Below, in pieces: positions 39,810 to 48,673 of a stretch of DNA of 64,000 nt; position 1 is the first letter of the stretch; the number at the start of each line of letters is the position of its first letter. The DNA is taken from NCBI GenBank assembly GCA_043775925.1, contig JAYVRW010000170.1, forward strand, positions 1 to 64,000, written 5' to 3'. The DNA comes from JAFDVL01 sp043775925 (lineage in GTDB: Bacteria; Acidobacteriota; Blastocatellia; RBC074). The position numbers were made by a program, and so were the translations under genes. The notes beneath the pieces are model-generated. The model saw only the letters and a program-made list of their open reading frames with translations, was not told the origin of the DNA and ran no database searches.

Positions 39810-41236
39810 AGCTAAACGAAATCGCCAATCTCTGTGGAGCTACACATCGCTTGCATCCAGCGATAGCGGAAGCTGTGCCCGTAGGCTTTGCGATTGATTC
39901 GCGTGCGGTCAAACTCGGAGAAATTTTTGTTGCTCTGCCAGGCGAACGTGTAGATGGTCACAAATACGTGCAGGAAGTTTTAGACCAAGGCGCGCTGGCG
40001 GCTCTCGTCGTTCATCATCGCTTACCGTTTTCAAAAAATCTCGCGCCTTACAAAGATCGGTTGTTGTTTGTCACCGACACTGCCTTTGCTTTTCAGCAAA
40101 TGGCGCAAAAAGTTTTGGCCTCGTGGAATAAGCCTATCGTCGCCGTGACCGCCAGCGCAGGTAAAACTACCGTCAAGGATTTAGCTGCGCACGTGCTGGA
40201 AGCTGTGAGTCCTAATATTTTCAAATCACTTGGAAATTTGAATACAAGTTATGGGTTGCCGTTGACGGTTGGTCGAATGATTTCTGCTCAGGCAGCGCCC
40301 TCCGATTCCGATCTCGCCGTCTTTGAATTTGGCATGAGTTCTTACGGAGAAATTAAACGCCTGACTGAAATTGCTCCTCCATCAGTTGCCGTAGTCGGAA
40401 ACGTCGGCACGGCGCACATTGAATTTTTTGGCAGTAGTGAAGGCATCGCGGAAGCCAAAGCTGAAATCATTGATGGGTTAAAATCTGGCGGCACAGCGAT
40501 TCTCAATGTTGATGATCCTTTGGTAGCAGGGATGAAAACACGTCGTGAAGATATTTCATACTTAACTTTTGGAATTGAAAACGACGCACAGATTCGCGCT
40601 GAAAAAATTAACAATGACGACCTTGGAGCGACAAGTTTTGAATTGATTATTCCAGGCGGCAACGCCTTGGTAACTTCGCCCTTGCTTGGCAGACACAATG
40701 TTTACAATGCCCTCGCGGCAGCGGCGGTCGGATATTATTTTGGTTTGAGCGCAGACAAAATCGCCGCACAACTAAAGACTTCTGCGCCTTCCAAAATGCG
40801 TGGCGAATTGATCAGATTTGCGAACGGCGTCACCGTGATTGATGACTCCTACAATTCGAATCCACCCGCATTAATTCAGGCAGTGCAGGCGATGGCGAAG
40901 GCCAAAGGCTTTGCGCGGCGTATTGTCGTGGCAGGTGAAATGTTAGAACTGGGCGAACAGGGTTCAGAAATGCACCGAAATTGTGGACGTGAAATTGCCG
41001 CTGCCGGAGTTGATCGCGTCATCGGCGTTTGTGGCTTAGCCAATGAATTAGTAGATGGAGCAAAAGACGCTGGTGTAGTGAAATCAACGTTTTGTGAAAC
41101 GCCTGAAGCCGCCGCCGAAGCTTTGCTCGCCGAATTACAAGCAGGTGATTTGGTTTTAATCAAAGGTTCGCGGGGAGTCCGAACTGAGCGTATCGTCGAA
41201 AAATTGAAAGCTGAGCTGGGAGGGAAAAACGAGTGA
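39806..41236 (+). CDS. murF: UDP-MurNAc-tripeptide--D-Ala-D-Ala ligase
   Basis: A 476-residue Mur ligase adding D-Ala-D-Ala to the stem tripeptide. FAIDSRAVKLGEIFVALPGE lies in the N-terminal domain, VTASAGKTTVKDLAAHVLEA is the ATP loop, and NLNTSYGLPLTVG, EFGMSSYGEIKRLTEIAPP, GNVGTAHIEFFGS and VIDDSYNSNPPALIQAV are family signatures. Its start codon overlaps the murE stop, and mraY follows 31 bp after its stop. The D-Ala-D-Ala ligase gene ddl that supplies the substrate is not in the cluster. Confidence 0.97.
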   Translation: MKLNEIANLCGATHRLHPAIAEAVPVGFAIDSRAVKLGEIFVALPGERVDGHKYVQEVLDQGALAALVVHHRLPFSKNLAPYKDRLLFVTDTAFAFQQMAQKVLASWNKPIVAVTASAGKTTVKDLAAHVLEAVSPNIFKSLGNLNTSYGLPLTVGRMISAQAAPSDSDLAVFEFGMSSYGEIKRLTEIAPPSVAVVGNVGTAHIEFFGSSEGIAEAKAEIIDGLKSGGTAILNVDDPLVAGMKTRREDISYLTFGIENDAQIRAEKINNDDLGATSFELIIPGGNALVTSPLLGRHNVYNALAAAAVGYYFGLSADKIAAQLKTSAPSKMRGELIRFANGVTVIDDSYNSNPPALIQAVQAMAKAKGFARRIVVAGEMLELGEQGSEMHRNCGREIAAAGVDRVIGVCGLANELVDGAKDAGVVKSTFCETPEAAAEALLAELQAGDLVLIKGSRGVRTERIVEKLKAELGGKNE

Positions 41237-41267
41237 ATCTCAAATTTGAAATTCCTCGCTTTGTATA

Positions 41268-42389
41268 ATGTTTTATCACCTGTTTTACAAATTACTATTC
41301 GAGCAATATTCACAGGTCTATCCATTTCTGAAGGCTTTCAATGTTTTCAAATACGTGACGTTTCGTACGGCCTACGCGACGATTACTGCGTTGGTCATTA
41401 GCTTGGTACTTGGACCGTTGCTGATTCGCAAGCTGCGCGAATTTAAATTCGGACAGGAAATTCGAGAAGATGGCCCGGCGCATCATCAGGCCAAGAAAGG
41501 TACGCCAACCATGGGCGGAGTCATGATTATTGGCTCTGTGCTGGTTTCCTCTGTGCTGTGGGCAGATTTGCGGAATAGTTATTTGTGGGTCGCGTTAGTC
41601 GGCACGTTGGGTTTTTCGCTGGTTGGATTTCTGGATGATTATCTGAAGATCAAAAATAAACGAAGCCTTGGCTTGAACGGAAAACAAAAACTTTTAGGAC
41701 AATTTAGTACCGCATTAATCGTTGGTCTGATGCTGAAATATATGACCAATTATAGCTGGGTTTTGAGTGTTCCATTTTTCAAGGAATTCCAGCCGATCCT
41801 GCCGTTTGTCGTGTATCTCGGCTTGATCATGCTCTTCACCGTTTTTTGTTCCAACGCCGTGAATTTAACCGATGGATTGGATGGTTTGGCGATTAGTGTC
41901 ACAGTCGTCGCAGCCTCCGCGTTGACGGCTTTGGTTTATGTTTCAGGTCACGCGAAGTTTGCCGAATATCTTGATCTGGTGCGAACGAGTTCGGTGACAG
42001 GAGATTCTCCGATTGCTGAGTTGACAGTGTTAGGCGGAGCGTTAGTCGGAGCCAGCCTTGGCTTTCTCTGGTTCAATGCCCCACCCGCCGAAGTTTTCAT
42101 GGGAGATGTGGGGTCACTTGGCATTGGAGGCGCACTGGCAACCATCGCGGTCATCATCAAGCAGGAAGTAGTGTTGGGAATGATTGGTGGAGTTTTTGTT
42201 ATCGAAGCCTTATCCGTGATGATCCAGGTTGCTTCATTCAAGACGACAGGTAAGCGCGTTTTTAAGATGTCTCCGCTGCATCATCATTTTGAATTATCAG
42301 GCTGGAAAGAATCAAAAATCGTTTTTCGTTTTTTAATTGCGGCTTTGTTATGTGCATTTTTGGGGCTTTCGACTTTGAAATTGAGATGA
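41268..42389 (+). CDS. mraY: Phospho-N-acetylmuramoyl-pentapeptide transferase
   Basis: A 373-residue integral membrane enzyme with about ten helices that makes lipid I from UDP-MurNAc-pentapeptide and undecaprenyl phosphate. Motifs: GPAHHQAKKGTPTMGGVMII, LVGFLDDYLKIKNKRSLGL (catalytic Asp pair), NAVNLTDGLDGLAI, EVFMGDVGSLGIGGALA and MSPLHHHFELSGW. These cover the active site and the C-terminal HHH motif. A normal member of the family. A dispersed repeat separates it from murD. Confidence 0.97.
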   Translation: MFYHLFYKLLFEQYSQVYPFLKAFNVFKYVTFRTAYATITALVISLVLGPLLIRKLREFKFGQEIREDGPAHHQAKKGTPTMGGVMIIGSVLVSSVLWADLRNSYLWVALVGTLGFSLVGFLDDYLKIKNKRSLGLNGKQKLLGQFSTALIVGLMLKYMTNYSWVLSVPFFKEFQPILPFVVYLGLIMLFTVFCSNAVNLTDGLDGLAISVTVVAASALTALVYVSGHAKFAEYLDLVRTSSVTGDSPIAELTVLGGALVGASLGFLWFNAPPAEVFMGDVGSLGIGGALATIAVIIKQEVVLGMIGGVFVIEALSVMIQVASFKTTGKRVFKMSPLHHHFELSGWKESKIVFRFLIAALLCAFLGLSTLKLR

Positions 42390-42397
42390 GTAATACG

Positions 42398-42457
42398 AGA
42401 CAGGATTCACAAGATTTAGAACAGGATTTTTAGGATAAACCTTTGTTCATCCTGTCT
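42398..42457. repeat. Inverted repeat, AGACAGGATT family, between mraY and murD
   Basis: AGACAGGATTCACAA (42398-42412) pairs with TTGTTCATCCTGTCT (42443-42457) at 13 of 15 positions. It is the second copy of the family seen at 21795-21889. The element ends 7 bp before the murD ATG, so it probably also influences murD translation. Confidence 0.8.
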
Positions 42458-42464
42458 GATAAAA

Positions 42465-43808
42465 ATGGAAATTCAAGGCAAAAAAATTCTGGTGGTTGGA
42501 TTAGGTAAGAGTGGTCTTGCCGCCGCAGAATTTTTGACTTCACGCGGTGCGATTGTGACGGCGAATGATGCGCAGCCTGCTGAAAAAATTGCAGAGGTGG
42601 TTAATCGGCTGATAGAAAAAAATATTGAAGTTGTCGCAGGATCGCATCCGATTCCGTTATTTGAAAATTCAGATTTAATTGTAGCCAGTCCGGGTGTTCC
42701 CTTAGCGCTGGAATGTTTTCAAAAAGCCAAAGCCGCAGGCGTTCCCATCATCAGTGAAATTGAATTGGCAGCGCATTTTTTACGCGGACGGTTGATTGGC
42801 ATTACGGGGTCAAATGGAAAAACTACCACTACTACCTTGATCGGCGAAGTTTTGACGAATGCCGGATTTAAAACGCAGATTGGTGGAAACATCGGCACAC
42901 CATTGATTTTATTGGCTGATGCTTCGTGTGACGATGGCTTGACGGTGATCGAACTCAGCAGTTTTCAACTGGAAGCGGTTGAATCGCTCCATCTTTTTGC
43001 CGCAGTGATGCTGAACATTACACCGGATCATTTGGATCGTTACGATTCGATGAATCATTATGCGGCGGCGAAAGAAAATATTTTTCGCAATCAAACTTCT
43101 CAGGATTTAGCTGTTCTGAATGCTGATGATGAGCGTGTCGCAGCCATGACCACTGCCGCGCACAATGTTTTTTTTAGCAATAAAAAGGAATTGGAAGAAG
43201 GAATTTTCCTACGCGGTAATGACGTGATATGTCGTGCCAATGGGGTCGAAAAAGTTTTGATTGCTTGTGATGAAATCGGCATTCGTGGTGCGCACAATTT
43301 AGAAAATGTCATGGCAACGTTGGCGATTGGTTTAGCTTGCGGCGTCGAGCCGGATTCAATGCGCAAAACCATTAGCGAATTCAAAGGCGTCGAACATCGC
43401 CTTGAATTTGTTGCTGAAATTGACAGCGTAAATTTTTACAATGATTCAAAAGCCACCAACGTTGATTCAACCATCAAGGCACTTGAAGCGTTTGAGCGTG
43501 GCGTAATCGTGATTCTGGGAGGCAAAGATAAAGGCAGTGATTATGCGCCGCTTGCTTCACTCGTTCGAGAACGTTGCGAGCAAGTAATTTTAATTGGGTC
43601 GGCGGCTGACAAAATCGCTGCGGCACTTGAAAACACGAAGCCATTGCATCGTGCTACTACGATGGAAGACGCCGTTAAGTTAGGCAAAAAACTTGCGCAA
43701 CCTGGGAATACGGTTTTATTGGCTCCGGCCTGTGCGAGCTTTGATATGTTCGATAATTACGAGCATCGTGGCAGAGTTTTTAAGTCAGCAGTTTTGCAAT
43801 TGGCTTAA
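42465..43808 (+). CDS. murD: UDP-MurNAc-L-alanine--D-glutamate ligase
   Basis: A 447-residue Mur ligase. ILVVGLGKSGLAAAEFLTSR is the N-terminal nucleotide-like fold, GITGSNGKTTTTTLIGEVL the ATP loop, and VIELSSFQLEAVESLHLFAA, NITPDHLDRYDSMNHYAAAK, GVEHRLEFVAEIDSVNFYND and VILGGKDKGSDYAPL conserved regions. The adjacent dispersed repeat leaves almost no leader before the ATG, and no classical ribosome site is visible. Confidence 0.97.
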   Translation: MEIQGKKILVVGLGKSGLAAAEFLTSRGAIVTANDAQPAEKIAEVVNRLIEKNIEVVAGSHPIPLFENSDLIVASPGVPLALECFQKAKAAGVPIISEIELAAHFLRGRLIGITGSNGKTTTTTLIGEVLTNAGFKTQIGGNIGTPLILLADASCDDGLTVIELSSFQLEAVESLHLFAAVMLNITPDHLDRYDSMNHYAAAKENIFRNQTSQDLAVLNADDERVAAMTTAAHNVFFSNKKELEEGIFLRGNDVICRANGVEKVLIACDEIGIRGAHNLENVMATLAIGLACGVEPDSMRKTISEFKGVEHRLEFVAEIDSVNFYNDSKATNVDSTIKALEAFERGVIVILGGKDKGSDYAPLASLVRERCEQVILIGSAADKIAAALENTKPLHRATTMEDAVKLGKKLAQPGNTVLLAPACASFDMFDNYEHRGRVFKSAVLQLA

Positions 43809-43837
43809 AGACAAGAACGTTTACAAAAAATTGATTT

Positions 43838-44977
43838 ATGGCAAAAGCAACGACGACAAATAGTTTTTTCAATGCTATCGAAGATGCGCGGTGGGATGTG
43901 ATGATGGCGTGTGCGGCGATTGGCTTAGCGCTGTTCGGAATCGTGATGGTTTACAGCGCTTCCGGCGTCATTGGGCAAGAGCGTTTCAATAATTCGTTTT
44001 ACTTTGTCTCGCGCCAGATTGTGTGGGCAGTGTTTGGTCTCATCGCGTTGTTAGTCCTGATGCGGATTGATTATCAACGCTACGCCAGTCCGACCTTGAT
44101 TTTATTGATGCTGGCAGTCAGTGCGTTTCTATTGATCGCGGTTTTCTTTTTTGGCGCACGTAATGGTGCGCATCGCTGGATTTCATTTGGAGCTTTTTCC
44201 GCACAGCCTTCAGAACTTGCCAAACTGACATTTATTTTTTTCATGGCGTACTTTTTGACTCGTCGCAATGAAGACGGGGAAGAGGGTAATTTTCAGTCTA
44301 CATTTCTGCCTGCCGGTGTCGTCACAGCGGTTTTTGCAGTCCTGATTTTACGCGAACCCGATCTTGGTACAACAATGATGATAGGGGTCATTTTTGTCAC
44401 GATGATGCTGGTAGGACGTGTCCCGTGGTTACATTTTTTGACTTTAGTCCCTGTCGTTCTCGCAGCATTTTGGTGGCTTATTTTAAGGACCCCGTGGCGA
44501 GCTGGGAGATGGAGCGTATTTCTTGATCCAGGCTCTGATGCGCGTGGTAAAGGCTATCAAATTTTGCAGTCACTTTACGCAGTTGCTTCAGGCGGAGTTT
44601 CAGGGACAGGCTTGGGCAGCGGCAAGCAAAAACTTTATTACCTTCCCGAACCGCACTCTGACTTTATTTTTGCCGTGATCGGTGAAGAGCTTGGGTTTAT
44701 CGGGACAGTAATTGTCGTTTTAGTTTTTGGATTATTAATGTGGCGTTGCTTGAAAGCGAGTTTTAATGCACCAGATCGTTTCGGTCAATTGCTGGGCATT
44801 GGACTGACGACGATGTTGATCGCACAGGCATTTTTCAATATGAGCGTCGTCTTGAGTCTGGTTCCGACCAAGGGAATTCCGCTGCCATTTGTGAGTGCGG
44901 GCGGTTCATCCTTGTTATTTGCATTAGCAGCGATTGGCATTCTGCTGAATATTTCTGAGCAGTCGAGGGAAGCATGA
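43838..44977 (+). CDS. ftsW: Septal peptidoglycan glycosyltransferase FtsW (SEDS family)
   Basis: A 379-residue protein with about ten membrane helices. MMACAAIGLALFGIVMVYSA opens the first helix. Conserved parts include ARNGAHRWISFGAFSAQPSE followed by LAKL, REPDLGTTMMIG, GKGYQILQSLYAVASGGVSG, LPEPHSDFIFAVIGEELGF and KGIPLPFVSAGGSSLLF. SEDS proteins polymerise glycan strands from lipid II together with a class B PBP, here FtsI. The stop overlaps the murG start (ATGA). Confidence 0.97.
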   Translation: MAKATTTNSFFNAIEDARWDVMMACAAIGLALFGIVMVYSASGVIGQERFNNSFYFVSRQIVWAVFGLIALLVLMRIDYQRYASPTLILLMLAVSAFLLIAVFFFGARNGAHRWISFGAFSAQPSELAKLTFIFFMAYFLTRRNEDGEEGNFQSTFLPAGVVTAVFAVLILREPDLGTTMMIGVIFVTMMLVGRVPWLHFLTLVPVVLAAFWWLILRTPWRAGRWSVFLDPGSDARGKGYQILQSLYAVASGGVSGTGLGSGKQKLYYLPEPHSDFIFAVIGEELGFIGTVIVVLVFGLLMWRCLKASFNAPDRFGQLLGIGLTTMLIAQAFFNMSVVLSLVPTKGIPLPFVSAGGSSLLFALAAIGILLNISEQSREA

Positions 44978-46047
44978 TTAGCTCGGTAATTATTGCGGGC
45001 GGTGGGACAGGCGGACATATTTATCCGGGCATTGCTATCGCACAGGAATTTAAACGCCGCAATGCGAATTGCAAAGTTGTTTTTGTTGGAACGGCGCGAG
45101 GCTTGGAAAATAAAATTGTCCCGCGTGAAGGGTTTGATTTAGAGCTGATTGCTGTCGCTGCCCTGAAAGGCGTTAGTATCGTGAAACGTACAAAATCATT
45201 ACTGATGTTGCCGAAAAGTTTTTTAGCCGTTCGTTCTTTGATTAAAAAATATCACCCTGAAGTCGTGATTGGAGTCGGCGGCTATGCTTCAGGGCCAATG
45301 GTATTAATTGCTTCGTTGATGGGTGTTCCGACTTTGATCGCGGAGCAAAATGCGCTGCCAGGATTTACGAATCGCATGTTATCCCGCTTTGTGAAAGCTG
45401 CCGCAGTTTCGTTTGCCGAAGCCAAAGCGTTCTTTGGAAATAAGGCTGAAATTACTGGAAATCCGGTTCGTGCAGAGTTTTTTGCCATCGCGCCCAGACC
45501 GAAAAGTGAGACGACAAACATTGTGATTACAGGTGGAAGTCAGGGCGCACGCGCCATCAATAATGCAATGCTCGAAGCGTTGCCTCTGCTCGAAGGTTAC
45601 AAAGAAAAACTTTCGATTGTGCATCAGACGGGAGAATTGGATTTCGAGAAAATAAAAGCGGCATACGCGAAATCGCCAATGAAAGCAGAGGTCAAACCGT
45701 TCATTGAAAAAATTGTAGATGAATTCGCTAACGCCGATGTAGTCATTTGTCGCGCTGGAGCGACGACTGTAGCAGAGCTGGCCGCCGCTGGCAGACCTGC
45801 TTTGATGATTCCCTTTCCATTGGCTGCCGACGATCATCAGCGAAAAAATGCGGAAGCCGTTGAGCGAGCCGGAGCCGGACGAATAATTTTACAATCCGAT
45901 TTAAGCGGTGACCGTTTAGCGAAAGAATTATTAGCATTGATAATGGACACAGAAAAATTAGCTGCGATGAGTGTTGCAAATAAAAAATTAGCGCACCCGG
46001 ATGCCGCCGCAAAGGTTGTAGATATTGCAGAGAAAATTGTGAGGTAG
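44974..46047 (+). CDS. murG: UDP-GlcNAc:lipid I N-acetylglucosaminyltransferase
   Basis: A 357-residue GT-B enzyme making lipid II at the inner face of the cytoplasmic membrane. IIAGGGTGGHIYPGIAIAQE is glycine loop 1, VIGVGGYASGPMVLIASLMG loop 2, and IAEQNALPGFTNRML and ITGGSQGARAINNAMLEAL loop 3. VICRAGATTVAELAAAGRPA then lies in the C-terminal nucleotide-binding half. Its ATG overlaps the ftsW stop. A repeat element separates it from murC. Confidence 0.97.
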   Translation: MISSVIIAGGGTGGHIYPGIAIAQEFKRRNANCKVVFVGTARGLENKIVPREGFDLELIAVAALKGVSIVKRTKSLLMLPKSFLAVRSLIKKYHPEVVIGVGGYASGPMVLIASLMGVPTLIAEQNALPGFTNRMLSRFVKAAAVSFAEAKAFFGNKAEITGNPVRAEFFAIAPRPKSETTNIVITGGSQGARAINNAMLEALPLLEGYKEKLSIVHQTGELDFEKIKAAYAKSPMKAEVKPFIEKIVDEFANADVVICRAGATTVAELAAAGRPALMIPFPLAADDHQRKNAEAVERAGAGRIILQSDLSGDRLAKELLALIMDTEKLAAMSVANKKLAHPDAAAKVVDIAEKIVR

Positions 46048-46163
46048 AAGGTAAAAGGCAAATATCAAAAAGCAAAGGGCAAAAGTTCGGCACTTTGTTT
46101 TAATAAAAAATGACGCAGCTTTCCAAATTAACTTTTTACTTTTGATATTTGTCTTTTGCCATT
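46048..46163. repeat. A-rich imperfect inverted repeat between murG and murC
   Basis: AAGGTAAAAGGCAAATATCA and onward (46048-46087) pairs approximately with the segment 46130-46163 (TTTTGATATTTGTCTTTTGC in its core). A 43-nt unpaired middle separates them. It resembles other low-complexity dispersed hairpins in the window and lies inside the dcw operon. Confidence 0.7.
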
Positions 46164-46170
46164 TGATTTT

Positions 46171-47538
46171 ATGTTCTCAAAGTTTCAGCACATCCATTTT
46201 GTAGGCATTGGCGGCATCGGCATGAGCGGTATTGCTGAAGTTTTGCTCAATCTCGGCTATCGCGTTTCCGGCTCTGATATGCGGCGCACCGCGATTACAG
46301 ATCGCCTCGAAAAACTGGGCGGAATTATTCACGAAGGTCACGCCGCGAGCAATATTGAAGGCGCTCATGTGATTGTTACTTCAACGGCGGTGCGCTCTGA
46401 TAATCCTGAAGTAACCGAAGCGTTGCGCAAACAAATTCCGGTCATTCCACGCGCCGAAATGCTGGCGGAACTGATGCGCTTGAAATATGGAATTGCGATT
46501 GCCGGTTCGCATGGAAAAACGACGACAACTTCGATGACAGCGTACGTGTTGACGCAAGGCGGACTTGATCCGACGGTCGTCGTTGGTGGCAGACTCAATG
46601 CCTGGGGCAGTAATGCAAAACTCGGCAAAGGCGATTTTATTCTGGTCGAAGCTGATGAAAGCGATAAGAGCTTTTTGAAGCTGTCGCCAACGATTGCAGT
46701 AGTCACAAACATTGATCGTGAGCATTTGGATTTTTATAAAGACCTCGACGAAATTAAATCGCACTTCGTGCAATTCGTGAATAAAGTTCCCTTTTATGGC
46801 GCCGTGATTATTTGTCTGGATGATCCGAATGTGCAGGCGATTATTCCGCTGATTACGCGGCGTATTATTAGTTATGGAATGACGGCGCAGGCGGATATTT
46901 CGGCTTCGCAAATTGAAGTGATGCACGACAAATTCGGCTCCGCTTTTAATATCCGTTATCGCGGTCAGGATTTGGGGCGAGTTCGATTGAATGTGCCGGG
47001 CATGCACAATGTTAGCAATGCGATGGCGGCGATTGCGATTGGCTTGGACTTGGAACTCTCGTTTGAAGTTATTGCTTTGGCGTTGGAAGAATTTCGAGGC
47101 GCTGAGCGGCGTTTTCAGATTAAAGGGGAACGTCCTGACAATATTTTGGTGGTTGACGATTATGGGCATCATCCGACGGAAATTAGAGCAACTTTGGCAG
47201 CGGCAAAATCCAGCGGACGGCGTCTCGTCACGCTCTTTCAACCACACCGCTACACCCGCACTGCGGCATTACGCGAAGAATTTGCGCGAAGTTTCTATGA
47301 TGCAGACGTGGTGTTGCTGACAGATATTTACGCCGCCAGCGAAGAACCAATCGAAGGCGTGACGGCGCAGGCGTTGGCGGAAGATATTGAGCGATTTGGC
47401 CATCGCAATGTGCGCTATATCGGCGCTGTCGAAGAAGGGGCCAAAGCAATTGCCGCAGTTGTTCAGCCGGGAGATTTAGTGTTGACGCTGGGCGCAGGCA
47501 GTATTTGGAAAGTAGGCGATGAGTTTTTGGCAGGATAA
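46171..47538 (+). CDS. murC: UDP-N-acetylmuramate--L-alanine ligase
   Basis: A 455-residue Mur ligase, started at ATG 46171 (a longer frame would read into the repeat). HFVGIGGIGMSGIAEVLLNL and VSGSDMRRTAITDRLEKLG lie at the N-terminus, IAGSHGKTTTTSMTAYVLTQ is the ATP loop, and VEADESDKSFLKLSPTIAVV, NIDREHLDFYKDLDEIKSHF and VVDDYGHHPTEIRATLAAA complete the signature. In many bacteria murB and ddl follow murC; here ftsQ follows directly after 7 bp. Confidence 0.97.
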   Translation: MFSKFQHIHFVGIGGIGMSGIAEVLLNLGYRVSGSDMRRTAITDRLEKLGGIIHEGHAASNIEGAHVIVTSTAVRSDNPEVTEALRKQIPVIPRAEMLAELMRLKYGIAIAGSHGKTTTTSMTAYVLTQGGLDPTVVVGGRLNAWGSNAKLGKGDFILVEADESDKSFLKLSPTIAVVTNIDREHLDFYKDLDEIKSHFVQFVNKVPFYGAVIICLDDPNVQAIIPLITRRIISYGMTAQADISASQIEVMHDKFGSAFNIRYRGQDLGRVRLNVPGMHNVSNAMAAIAIGLDLELSFEVIALALEEFRGAERRFQIKGERPDNILVVDDYGHHPTEIRATLAAAKSSGRRLVTLFQPHRYTRTAALREEFARSFYDADVVLLTDIYAASEEPIEGVTAQALAEDIERFGHRNVRYIGAVEEGAKAIAAVVQPGDLVLTLGAGSIWKVGDEFLAG

Positions 47539-47545
47539 GATTTTT

Positions 47546-48649
47546 ATGGATGCACCACAAAACAATAATAAAGGGTACAGCGGAATGGCAGAACGCCATG
47601 CGCGTCGTGGCGCTGCTACGACAACGACTACCACAATTAATGGCGCTCGAACAATTGCCGCGCCGCGTCGTCGTGGCTTACCGGATGACTTCGAGCGCGA
47701 ACAGGAAGAGCAGGAATACCAGGCACGTTACGAACGGCAGTTATTAGAGCAGCGACAACAGCGCACGACGGAGCGGCGAGAAAAACGTCAGCGGGAAATT
47801 TATACGGGAAAGGTCGAAAAACGCACTCCGAAAAAAGTGCAGATTACTGATGCCAATGCGCGTTGGATGAAAATTGGAGTGCTGATTTTATTATCATTAC
47901 TTCTGCTCGTGGCAACTATTTATGCCTACGATAAAATAACTGGATCACGATTGTTTGTCTTGAAGGAAATTGATTTACAAGGGACGAAGCGGGCTTCGCG
48001 CGCAGAGCTGATGCACTTGCTTGAAGCGCATCAGGCACAGAGCTTATGGAAGCTTGACTTACCTTCAATTCGTGTGGCGCTGGAAAAAAATTCTTGGGTG
48101 CAGGAAGCCGAAGTCTCACGGGTCTTGCCGGATGCCTTACGCGTGATTGTTCACGAACGTGAACCTCTTGCGCCGTGGCGAATGACGAATAATTCAGTTG
48201 TTTGGGTTGATCGTGAAGCACGTAATTTAGGGGAGCTGGATTTCAATCAGACTGAACGTGTTCCACCGATTATTAGCGGGTTGGAAGAAGGTAGCAGTGC
48301 GGAAATCAAAGTTGCGAACCGTAAACGCATGGAAGTTTATCAGCAATTGATTCGAGATTTGGATCAGAATGGTGAAAAATTCTCAGATCAAGTTGACGAA
48401 GTTAATCTTAGTGATTGGCAGGCCGTACGCTTGCATTTAAGCAAAAGAAATCTAAGTGTGCTGGTGGGCAATCTTGAATTTAGAACCCGCTTTGAAAAAG
48501 CGCTTAAAGTCATTGATGCGATTGAACGCAGGGACCTCTCAGCTTTGGGATTACTCAAAGTTTCTGATGCGGAAAAATTAGTCAATGGTGATCGTATCGC
48601 GTATCTCAACGTGACGCATGCCAGCGTTATTGTGGGATTCGCAACATAA
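47546..48649 (+). CDS. ftsQ: Cell division protein FtsQ
   Basis: A 367-residue bitopic protein, with the start set at ATG 47546 just after murC. A long, charged cytoplasmic segment (about 1-110, very rich in Arg, Glu and Gln; for example DDFEREQEEQEYQARYERQL) precedes one membrane helix (IGVLILLSLLLLVATIYAY). A POTRA domain follows (LFVLKEIDLQGTKRASRAEL, SWVQEAEVSRVLPDALRVIV), then the FtsQ beta domain with WRMTNNSVVWVDREARNLGE. The cytoplasmic tail is longer than in E. coli. FtsQ bridges early and late divisome proteins. Confidence 0.92.
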   Translation: MDAPQNNNKGYSGMAERHARRGAATTTTTTINGARTIAAPRRRGLPDDFEREQEEQEYQARYERQLLEQRQQRTTERREKRQREIYTGKVEKRTPKKVQITDANARWMKIGVLILLSLLLLVATIYAYDKITGSRLFVLKEIDLQGTKRASRAELMHLLEAHQAQSLWKLDLPSIRVALEKNSWVQEAEVSRVLPDALRVIVHEREPLAPWRMTNNSVVWVDREARNLGELDFNQTERVPPIISGLEEGSSAEIKVANRKRMEVYQQLIRDLDQNGEKFSDQVDEVNLSDWQAVRLHLSKRNLSVLVGNLEFRTRFEKALKVIDAIERRDLSALGLLKVSDAEKLVNGDRIAYLNVTHASVIVGFAT

Positions 48650-48673
48650 TTACTCCTCACCGAGGTACTCAGT

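Noticed and set aside
46381..47247. 288-codon open frame antisense to murC
   Set aside because: Entirely inside a well-conserved murC, rich in Arg/His/Asn from reverse reading of Ala and Gly codons, with no family resemblance or ribosome site.
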